Below, piece by piece: positions 34,126 through 44,200 of a stretch of DNA of 64,000 bases. Source of the stretch: Macrostomum hystrix (lineage: Eukaryota > Platyhelminthes > Macrostomidae). A program made the position numbers and the translations under genes. Every line of letters begins with the position of its first letter. Within the stretch, counting starts at the first letter, position 1. Under the pieces are notes generated by a model, which was not told the DNA's origin, did no database searches, and was given only the letters and a program-made list of their open reading frames with translations. The stretch spans positions 13,938,501 to 14,002,500 of the forward strand of contig CATNEN010000001.1 of assembly GCA_950097015.1 (NCBI GenBank). The letters run 5' to 3'.

Positions 34126-34760
34126 CAATGGTCGTTTTGTTCTTTATGACAGTCTAAATGATTCGCTCTATAAATTAGCCTTGGCTCGATAAACCATCAG
34201 TTTTGTGTGATAGGGAAAATTCTGTGATTGAAAAAATGTTGATCATTTTCGGCTTTTTTGTAAGCATTGTGCCTTTGACTAAGCAGACACGTTATTGTGA
34301 AAAGTAATATGCCTAGATGATTGATAGATAACAATTGAGTTTTCATATTTGTACTCTAGAATCAGTTTTGTGTTCTCATAGTTATGCTGAATGATACCAA
34401 ATGCCAAATAAGTAACTGCACCAGCAAAACTTATCCTAGTTGAATCAATTGATGTTTTATCTAATTAACCTTTACCAGTTTGCCTAGTGCGTCTATATAA
34501 CTGTGATTTGTTAAATAAATATTATTCAGGAGAAAATAACATTATTCACTACCTTAATGAGTCATCCTCGTTGGATTGTTTATGCATTGCATCTGGTAAT
34601 TAAATTTACCAGTAAATTTAAATTAGTCTGAGTAAAGCAAGCACTAGGGTGGTTTAGGATGTAATTACATCAACGGTCTTCCAGGTGAATAATTTTTATT
34701 CAGCTTTTGCCTTAATTTGCCTTATTGACAAGGCTGAGAGCAGCTTTTCAGTCCTCGGAC
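34126..34760 (+). promoter_or_regulatory. 3' flank of TRIM-NHL with poly(A) signal
   Basis: AATAAA at 34514-34519 lies about 390 bp past the stop and is the likely cleavage signal. The rest of the stretch is AT-rich and unassigned. Confidence 0.5.
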
Positions 34761-34764
34761 TAAG

Positions 34765-35072
34765 GGACTCGCCACACTCACCATGATTTGTACCACAGCT
34801 GCGAGAACCGAAGCACCAGCGAATTAAGTGTCTCGCTAAAATACACAAATCGTGCCCCAAAAGGGCGTGCAGCCGACAGCACAGCCGCAGCTATTTAGCC
34901 CATGGACCGAGAGGACACGCCACACCAACCCTCAATTAACCAAGCTAATGCTGGTTTCCATTTAACAGCAGGGTGAACTGAAGCAAAAGGACACAACTTG
35001 TTCCCGTGGAGTCTGGAATCGAACCCCTGACCTTCAAGCTGTGATTCTAAAGCTCTAACGAGTAGGTTACAA
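34765..35072 (-). mobile_element. tRNA-derived SINE, family A, minus strand
   Basis: Read on the minus strand: a tRNA-like head with a decayed A box (TAACCTACTCG, near 35060-35069) and an intact B box (GGTTCGATTCC, 35015-35025), then a body that matches the SINE at 55884-56180 (CAGCATTAGCTTGG, GGTGTGGCGTGTCC, GCTGTGCTGTCGGCTGCACG). Its head end is continuous with the 20-bp array that follows. Confidence 0.8.
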
Positions 35073-35892
35073 CCCCTTTACTAGGCTACAACCCCTTTAC
35101 TAGGCTACAACCCCTTTACTAGGCTACAACCCCTTTACTAGGCTACAACCCCTTTACTAGGCTACAGCCCCTTTACTAGGCTACAACCCCTTTACTAGGC
35201 TACAACCCCTTTACTAGGCTACAGCCCCTTTACTAGGCTACAACCCCTTTACTAGGCTACAACCCCTTTACTAGGCTACAACCACTTTACTAGGCTACAA
35301 CCCCTTTACTAGGCTACAACCCCTTTACTAGGCTACAGCCCCTTTACTAGGCTACAACCCCTTTACTAGGCTACAACCCCTTTACTAGGCTACAACCACT
35401 TTACTAGGCTACAACCCCTTTACTAGGCTACAACCACTTTACTAGGCTACAACCCCTTTACTAGGCTACAGCCCCTTTACTAGGCTACAACCCCTTTACT
35501 AGGCTACAACCACTTTACTAGGCTACAACCCCTTTACTAGGCTACAACCCCTTTACTAGGCTACAACCACTTTACTAGGCTACAACCCCTTTACTAGGCT
35601 ACAACCCCTTTACTAGGCTACAACCCCTTTACTAGGCTACAACCCCTTTACTAGGCTACAACCCCTTTACTAGGCTACAACCCCTTTACTAGGCTACAAC
35701 CCCTTTACTAGGCTACAACCCCTTTACTAGGCTACAACCCCTTTACTAGGCTACAGCCCCTTTACTAGGCTACAACCCCTTTACTAAGCTACAACCCCTT
35801 TACTAGGCTACAGCCCCTTTACTAGGCTACAACCCCTTTACTAGGCTACAACCCCTTTACTAGGCTACAACCCCTTTACTAGGCTACAACCC
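35073..35892. repeat. 20-bp minisatellite made from the A-box end of a tRNA SINE
   Basis: About 41 copies of ctaggctacaacccctttac-type 20-bp units. On the minus strand the unit is TTGTAGCCTAGTAAAGGGG plus one base, and its TTGTAGCCTAGT is identical to the first bases of the SINE head at 55890-55901, including nine bases of the A box. The array abuts the head of the SINE at 34765-35072. Confidence 0.9.
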
Positions 35893-36007
35893 CATATACA
35901 ACACCCCAGCTCAAACGACTAGTCAAGAAGCTCACCCGAGCTAAGCATCGGGCAACTCACGCTGCAAGCTGTAAGATATTGTCTTAATCGACCATCACCA
36001 GACTCAC

Positions 36008-38282
36008 CATTGAGAAGTCTCGATTGGCTCACTGCTGTCGCTGCCAAATCCGTGCGAAATTCGAATTGGAACTCTAGTGCGATTCTGAATCCTGGCACCT
36101 CCGGAGCGAGAGACACTCGCAGACTTGATGGAGTTGCCGAGGCTTTTTCGGCGACGCGGCGATGCTGGCGGCGATGAACCGCACACAGTCGGATCGCCAA
36201 AGTATTGCACAATCACCACAGGATTGTCCTTCTCGGTGTGCGCCAACTCCGCGTAGGTCACGCGACGGAATCGTACTTTTTGATTTGTTGTTTTATCAAA
36301 TGCGACGTGGCGTAGAATTTTGAACAGAGCGTTCCGCTTAGCAACTTCGGTGCTTTCAAATTTCGGATAATAGTGCGTACCGTTGGATCGAAAGCAGCGC
36401 TCGTAGCCATCGTTGCGCCAGGCTAGAAAAATAAAATATTCAACTAATGTTGCATGTAGTTATACTTAAGTTAAACTACTTTAAGTAGTGGAAAAAGCAT
36501 GTGCAACGTTCCGTTTCTCTGTCTTTTTTAACAACTGGATTTTAATCAACTGGATATGTTGTTGATTTACATCTTTGAATAGGGCCTATATTGCAAGGAT
36601 ACCTCTTGCACCAAAGCATATGAGCTTTGGTTTTTAATACACTCGTATAATATTAAATAGAGCAACAAGTTTTAAAGCAAATATTAACATACTCACATTT
36701 TCCAATAATTCTGGCTCTGTAGACATATACTTCGCCACTTTTTGGTTTCTGTGGCACCTGAGTTGAAATCTTTGTACGATTCAAAGTCTTTAAAATTTGA
36801 CTGGCATCAGTTGGGCTAATCAAATGATTCAGTGTATCATAGACAACTGTCCTGAGGGATTAAAACAAGGTGGAAAATATATGATAATTACATGAGAACT
36901 AGATATAACAAAACTGTGTCTAGATAAAACCATTGGATAAGCTGCCCCCAGGTGACCATAGGTCACCATCCCCACGGCCCCCAAAAAGACCCTGGGAAGT
37001 GAGGGCTGATGGTCACCCATGCAACTGGCATCAATGATAAAAAATGCATTTTTAAAAGATTTTTCATGTTGTACATTAGTTCAATAAGAAGTGGGTCATA
37101 ATTAGTTCATAATTTTTACTTTCTCAGAAAAATTGTGTTCTAATTCAACTGTTTTTTCTACTCCCCTATCATTAAGATTCTATGAATTCTTCAATACATT
37201 AATTTCATTACCAAATTAACAACTAACTTCATACTACAATTTTTCAATATTCTAATTACCAAATGTTGTAACCATACAATAATTACAGTATTATTCCTAC
37301 TATAGCTTGCATAAGTAACATGGTGTAGCTAGCTATAGGGTTAGAAAAATCTAATGGATAAGATAAGTCGAACAATTGCAAATTTTACAGCATTTAGTAT
37401 TAATAATTATTTATAAGCTTTGTAGTTAACTCACAACAGCTCCCTGCAAGGCAAAATCCACAGTGAGGAATGCCCCTTCTGCCTCTCCTACATTGAGGAT
37501 ACAGAGCATTTTATTTGCGACTGCCCGGCCTTCACTCAGGACAGGCTCACCTATCTCGGCCCAAACCCGGATCTCCCCGATGTTTTCAGGCCTAAGAACA
37601 TCTACCAGCTCATCCTTTATCTAAGGGCCACCGGGTGAGCAACTCTCCACCTCCTGGACTCTCTGGAGGAGGACTGCGCTGTGGATGCCAGCATCACTGG
37701 ATCCTCTTGCGCGAGACCGCAGCTTAAGTTGCCCGTGGTCACCAGGGGCTAGTGGAATGGGTGGAAACGCCTCCCTGCTGTATCCAAAGGATGCCCCCTG
37801 CAGCTAAGTCAAGTAAGTCATGTAACTCACAACAGCATTGCATATCTACTATCTAGATTTATAAATCAACATGTAATTCAGGGAATTTGAGTATTTGCAA
37901 CTTTTGAATATACAGACCAGTAAACTTAAGATGCTTTAAACAATAAACTTTTTAAATCCTGAGTTCTAATACTAGCAAGTGTTGTCCCCTTTATGGTAGC
38001 AGAAAAAATCATAATTCTTCAAGGTTTCTCAAATTAACATGCACTTGCACTTGCCCCGGCAAGATTCTAGCCTTATACATTGTGATATTATATTAGCATT
38101 TTAGTAAGCACATAAAGTGGTAAGTAATGTAAGTGTATGTATAAGGAACTTCAACATCATCAAGCTTGTAAGTTGTATTTTTTGTAAAGAAACATTTCCT
38201 TTACATACGACATACTTTAATAGCCTTACCTTGCAACTGGAGTATATCTAATAGTAATTGTCTTATTATCATTCATATTCAT
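36008..38282 (-). CDS. Unrecognised gene with a W-x-x-D-G-Y / V-I-V-Q-Y-F-G-D domain (3' end unresolved)
   Basis: Three minus-strand exons with matching phases: 38282-38230 (MNMNDNKTITIRYTPVA), 36851-36697 (TVVYDTLNHLISPTDASQIL, SGEVYVYRARIIGK) and 36422-36008 (SWRNDGYERCFRSNGTHYYP, VRFRRVTYAELAHTEKD, NPVVIVQYFGDPTVCGS), about 207 residues before a donor CAATG|gtgagt. Then comes a basic Ser/Arg region (SPRRRKSLGNSIKSASVSRS) with likely phosphorylation sites. The Trp/Tyr-rich middle could be a DNA-binding fold of the kind seen in lophotrochozoan uncharacterised proteins, but I cannot name it. The next exon would lie left of 36002; small candidate exons at 35940-35975 are unconvincing, and the A-box array follows. 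Confidence 0.6.
37441..37822 (+). mobile_element. 5'-truncated non-LTR retrotransposon (LINE) 3' end
   Basis: A 382-bp insertion flanked by the 14-bp direct repeat taactcacaacagc (37427-37440 and 37823-37836). The plus strand encodes the zinc-binding tail typical of LINE reverse transcriptases, CPFCLSYIEDTEHFICDCPA (C-x2-C ... H-x4-C), ending near LILYLRATG-stop. The last bases are a short aagtcaagtaagtcatg tail. It lies in intron 1 of the unrecognised minus-strand gene. Confidence 0.8.
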
Positions 38283-38674
38283 GACCTGAGCCATAAATGA
38301 TTGGGATAAATGATCAAAATATGACTCACGCTTGAATCGCTTTTAATAGCTACAGATCAATAAACAATATCAAGTTCAGTTCAAGCACGAGGCGGTGCCG
38401 AGCCGATGCATAGAACCCTGTCTAAGCAAAGCTTTTCTAAGAAAATTCTAAGAACATAACTTCTTTTAAAAAATCGTAAAAGTTTAAACGTATTAACTTA
38501 TTTTTTCACACTCATTTATCTTGCAAGACGTCTCTCATACCAGAAAAACTTTACAATCGGTTGAAACAGGATATTTTTTACTTGGTGCTTGGACTTTCGT
38601 TCAAACGTCGTTCATGATCGTTAGGATTTCCATTTGTGCGTTTTGCCGGCATTTTTTGCCGTCTCTTTTTGGGT

Positions 38675-38802
38675 CTCACGTTTCACTAGCGACACTTATT
38701 AGTCTACACTACATCAAGATCTAGTAGAAAAGTTGTTTTCCATTTGTGGTGAACGAGTTTTTTAAAAAGTTGTTTTATAGCGAGTCGCTAGTGAAACGTG
38801 AG
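38675..38802. mobile_element. Small inverted-repeat element (MITE-like, about 128 bp)
   Basis: A perfect 19-bp inverted repeat, ctcacgtttcactagcgac at 38675-38693 and its complement at 38784-38802. The interior is AT-rich and non-coding. No target duplication is obvious. Confidence 0.5.
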
Positions 38803-39386
38803 TCATGCAGTCATGTTGAATTATATTTTAACGTGCAGGGCTGCTTGTCGTAGTCATCCGGATTTTGTGTTTTTTTTCAGGTAGGCCTACTACAAAAAAA
38901 ATTACATAGGCCTCCCGCGCAAATAATTATCTTGCAATAAGACGTCTTATGGTTTAGACACAATTCGTGTCGTTTTTAATTGCCTGTATAAAATCAATTA
39001 TCTATAATTTGAATTTAATACAATTATCAGGCATGATTTAGGCCTAGGGCCTATGTCAATCTCATAGTCATAATTAATATTCTTATCAAATAGGCCCCCC
39101 CTAGCTATTTTCTATAGAGCTTACACTAAATAAGTATTCCTAACTAAGTAGAAAGCATGTTATATAATTATGTGTTTGTTTATGAACCTCTACAAAATGA
39201 TGTCTGATAATAATTAGTAACTAATACTAGGGGCCTATAAGTTGTTGCTTGACTAGGCCTAATTGAATTATAAGCATCAATATTGTCACTTTGTGCTAGG
39301 TTTTGTAGTTGGCCTAGCTGATTGCTATAATTATAAACCAGGCCCTAGGCCTATCACAAGTCACAACCAGTTTTTTTTAAGGAAGT

Positions 39387-40064
39387 GCTTATTCCCACGG
39401 TCCCGTGCCGATAATTTTAATTTTATCCACACGGATCCGTGCCGATAATTTTCTGCTTATCCACACGGCAGCTTATATGAATGGTTTCCGCGCATTTCGG
39501 TGCCTGTGCTTTTCGGTGCCGAGCGTTTCGGTGCCCGGTCTTGCTTTTCGGTCCCCATCCAATTTTGCATTGTCAGTCAGTAAAGCGCTTTATTACTGAT
39601 GATAAACAATACTTAAATACAAATTGTGGCTAATATGCCTGTCCTTGCGCGTTTATTATCCTTTGTTTTTTTCTACCGTTTGAAAGCTTACGTTTCTGAG
39701 AAACACTGCTAAAATGTAATTTGCTCCATTGCCTTTTGAATGTACACAACGCAAAGTCGACAAATCGACAATCTGACATTAATGTTGGTTAATGAATGTG
39801 TAGGTCGAAATGTAGAACACAGTCGTAACACACTGGCAACTTTGTCGATCTATTGGCTCGAGGGTTCAACAAAACGTTCAAACCCGAAAGGGCTTTGTTT
39901 CAAAAAAACAGAACCGTGTGGATAAAATTGAAATTAACGGCACGGCATATATAAAGAGTTGTAGACCTATTCATACAAGCTGCCGTGTGGATAAGCAGAA
40001 AATTATCGGCACGGATCCGTGTGGATAAAATTAAAATTATCGGCACGGGACCGTGGGAATAAGC
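39387..40064. mobile_element. Foldback/MITE-like element, about 98-bp inverted ends
   Basis: 39387-39484 and 39968-40064 are inverted copies with very few differences (start gcttattcccacggtcccgt). Each end itself contains a repeated module ccacacggatccgtgccgat / cacggtcccgtgccgataat. The interior has no open frame of note and has a tttcggtgcc micro-repeat at 39490-39555. Flanks are T-rich, so the target duplication cannot be fixed. Confidence 0.75.
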
Positions 40065-41218
40065 TCTGCCTTTTTTTAATTAGTGCTACAAAACTCATTT
40101 AGGGCCTACCTTTATATGTATCTTAAAATGACAAAATCAATTTTTTCTTGATTGGCCTTAAAAGATAAAGATGCAAACTCATAGCCCTTCTAAGGCTTGC
40201 TAAATGAAATGCTAATATCCACTGACCAATGACACTGGCCTGATGTTACACTAGGCCAATACAAATCAGACTGTTTAGCCAGTTTAGGTACTATTTATTA
40301 ACAAAGCATCAATAGGGGGCCTAGTGCTATGCATCACCCAGAATTTGGCCCCACTATGGACCTAAGTGAACTAAGACACCCTCAATAATCAAATAGGCCT
40401 AGTGTTGGTATTTATTGTCAGGTCATTGTGGTCTATAAAATATAGGCCCTTAGCACCATGTCCATAGGCCCCTAATCAGAACTTTTATTAATAAATCTAG
40501 AATGTTTTTCCATATTGCTTTAATAATACCTTAATTTATTTTTTATTACTAACGTTAAAACTACAAAAATATTCTATAGCATATCTAATTAAGCAACATT
40601 CTTTCAGCACTAGATACTCTTATATTTTTGTTATAATAAAATGCAACCTTAATGCAGCTTTTCCATTTCAGCATCCCCTTAACTAAAACAATATTATAAA
40701 ATCTAGTTGTGGTGTTAACTCCTTACAAAGTTTTTCTATGAAGGCTGGTTGTCATAATTACATTAAAAAATTAGAATGTGATGATTTACTAGTGACTTTT
40801 TTACTTCCTTTCATTGGCCCCCTAAAGATTGTAAAGATCACTTTTGTCCTCTGAACTGAATGATTACCCTAATAATATCAATGTGGTTTAAAAATAAGAG
40901 GTTATCTTTTATCAAATAATAATTCAGTCTAGTATGTGACGATTATAGTAGCTCAAGCTAGTGGGGATTATCCAGATGCCACAGATGCCAAAAGTGCAAA
41001 TTGTTTGGCACTATTTATTTGTTATATTTTGCAATAATTCAACCAATTTTTCAGCCAAACTAGGCCTTTGTAGAGTCAGACTATGATTAAAAAATTATTC
41101 TCCTAACAATTTTGCATAAAACTCAAAGCTAAAGCCAGCAAAACAACTTAATAACATTACAGGAATTGCAGGTTCTATAGTTTCAACAACAGCAAGCACA
41201 ATCAAATTAAAAACAAAA

Positions 41219-44200
41219 ATGTCCAGAGCTGCAAAGCGAATGAAGCTTCTTCTGCCAATCAAGAGCAGTCAGGGTCGTTTAATTATGCAAAGTCGCGAAG
41301 AGGAGGCTGAAGATCAGCGGGCTATGATGAGTGACTATGAAGATGCTGCTGACTCAGATGCTAGTGGAAACAATGAAGCAGGTGATTTGGTCTCCGATTC
41401 AGATGTTGATGCTAATCTGAATGAAGCCGACATTCAGTTCGATGGTGACAGTGAAGGTCAAGCCAAGCAGCTCAGCGCAGTTGAGCAGATGGCATTGGAA
41501 GAGGCTCAAGCTGCCGAAATGAAGATTAGCATAGCTAATCATGCTCAGAGTGTGATGGATAATCCTCAGGAGAATGTAAGTAATTGAGGTAAACTGCTAT
41601 TTCTTCCTTGTCAACAATCAATTATTCGTGATATTTTCCCACCAAGCCAAAAAGAACACTAGCTAACCATCGCATTAAAAAAATACTGTCAATGTCGTAG
41701 CTTTGTCCCATCGCAGGACTATGTTACACAGTGTTTTGCATCCTATTTACTAGGTCCTTGGTTAGTTATTTAACAGTAGGAGCAGTTTAGTTCGTTTTTA
41801 AATCAAGTTGGGGGGATAATTTTTTTGGCAGTGCCTGAATTCTAACAGCGTTGGGAAGTAACTGATTAGTTGACAGAGTAGGCGATGGTGTCCTGTGGTT
41901 GAGCTGCGCCTAATATTTAGGCTTGATCAGTGAAATTGGAGAAATTCGAGTCAGGGTGTCCATAGTTGCCTAGTTCCGCCTGTTGTTGCCCTTGAAGGTC
42001 CAGCAGTCCGTCTAGATACAGGTAGGTGACCTGACGACCGAAGACGGAGATGATGCAAGCACATTCGGATGATATGCTGATAATTTTTGAAGGCCTGGCA
42101 AGGCTGCACTGAGGCGCAGTACTAATTCGTGTATAGCCCTGGGTGTATGAATTTATGGAAAAAATCCGACTTTCGGCCAGAACCATTGAATATCTCGATG
42201 GTCTGAAGGGCTGGCGACTTGATTCTTGGTTCAGAAAGTTGGCCCGTGTTCTTGAGTTTCGTGTGCGTGCGTTGCTCCGTTCGGGTGCAGCACAATAAAT
42301 TTTTAGGGGGTAAATCACCCCTTGGTAGTTGAACTGTTATTGACTGCGTCACCTGCACACAAACACAGGTTGGCCATCTGCGCAAGCTTCGCCTACTATT
42401 AGCTGATCCATTGTGCCGATCGCGCCCAGTATTAGCCGATTACATTGTGGTGTCACTATGCGAAGTGTTCAAGGACGTCCTGCCGTCCTATAAGATTCGA
42501 TTGGCTACCGAGGCGGAGAAGGATCAACAGTCTAAGAAGGAAACTAAACGTTTGCGCGCCTTCGAAGAGACTCTGCTATTGAATTATCGCAAATATTTGA
42601 CACTGCTTAGGCAGGCAATGCGGAAGCAACCGCACAACAATAGAACTGGCGCCAGCAATGCCGGCAAAGATCTAAAAATTAGCGGTTGGAGAAGAAAACG
42701 GAAGAGAATGGCCGATAAGGACGAGGCTCAACTGGCTTATGTGAGTGTTCTGAGCATTCCAATCAATGCCTGTTGTGCAATACTTATAAATCACTATTGT
42801 CTATTTTCTATTGTCTAACAGCTAGATCTCTATGCAGTCTATTGTCTAACAGCTAGATGTCTATGTAGTCTATTGGCAAACAGCTAGATGTCTATTATCC
42901 ATTGTCTAATAGCTAGATATCTATTGTCTAACAGCTAGATCTCTATGCAGTCTATTGTCTGACAGCTAGATCTCTATGCAGTCTATTGTCTAACAGCTAG
43001 ATCTCTATGCAGTCTATTGTCTGACAGCTAGATCTCTATGCAGTCTATTGTCTAACAGCTAGATGTCTATGCAGTCTATTGTCTAACAGTTGCTCATTCC
43101 ACCCACCCCCAAACCCTGGCAGTCCAACCGCACCGTGGCAGTCCGCTGCCTCTCCCAGCTGTTAGCCACCCATCCGAACTTCAACGAATCATCGGAGCTG
43201 ATCGCGTGGCTCACACCTTGCCTGAACAGTCGCTCCTCAGTGATCAGCAACATCGCCTGTTCAGCGTTTCGCCAATTATTCGTTGAAGATCGAGCCGGCG
43301 AGGCTTCGCTGCGCGCCGTGAAGTCCGTCTGTCGAGTGGCCATCGCTGCTGGCGCCAAAGTGCACGCCGATCTTCTTGACGTTCTGGCGAGTGTGCGCGT
43401 GGACCTTCCGCCACCGTCTAAGGTAAGACTTGCTGGCTCTGGAAGCCCAACTGGACAATCCACTTGGGAATTGAGTAATGCGATGGTTATCGCGCCCACA
43501 ATGACATTTATGCTAATTATCCCATATTAAAATTTCAGTATCCCAGACTGATAGGATTTTTGTTGATATTGCCACTGAAGGGATTTCAATAGTGCGATAT
43601 CAAATGTTTTTCTCATAGTGGGATTTTTAATTATTATTCCATGGTCATATATCTAATAGTGATCCTAAAGTGTCATTTATGATTATGATCCCACAGCAGT
43701 GTAATTTCTTATAATGATGGGATTTCTGATTATGATCCCACAGTGGGATTTCTGATAATGATCCCACAGTGGGATTTCTGATAATGATCCCACAGTGGGA
43801 TTTCTGATAATGATCCCACAGTGGGATTTCTGATAATGATCCCACAGTGGGATTTCTGATTATGATCCCCCAGTGGGATTTCTGATTATGATCCCACTGT
43901 GGAATTTCTATTAGTGATCTCACAGTGTGATTTCTAATAATGATCCCACAGTGGGATTTCTTATAATGATCCCATATTCGGATTTCCGACTCAGTTTGAT
44001 TTAAGTTGCAAATAATATTTCTCCGACTTGGCAACCAACTCATTACCCAGGACTCAAGCAAGGACAAGCGGCTCACCCACCGTCAGAAGCTGGCCAGCCT
44101 GTCGCGTCGTCAGCGACGTCAGGATAAACGCTCGGCCGATGTCACGCGCGGTTTAGAGGAGCTGCGACATCAGGAGAGCGTCGCTGTTCGAGCCAGACTT

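Larger units (their letters stand above)
38283..41218. other. Divergent intergenic region upstream of NOC3L, rich in TAGGCC motifs
   Basis: AT-rich DNA between two divergent genes. It contains two inverted-repeat elements (38675-38802 and 39387-40064). Outside them, TAGGCC/GGCCTA and near variants occur about sixteen times between 38880 and 41070, far more than elsewhere in the window. No coding region is supported, although upstream exons of NOC3L could be hidden here. Confidence 0.6.
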
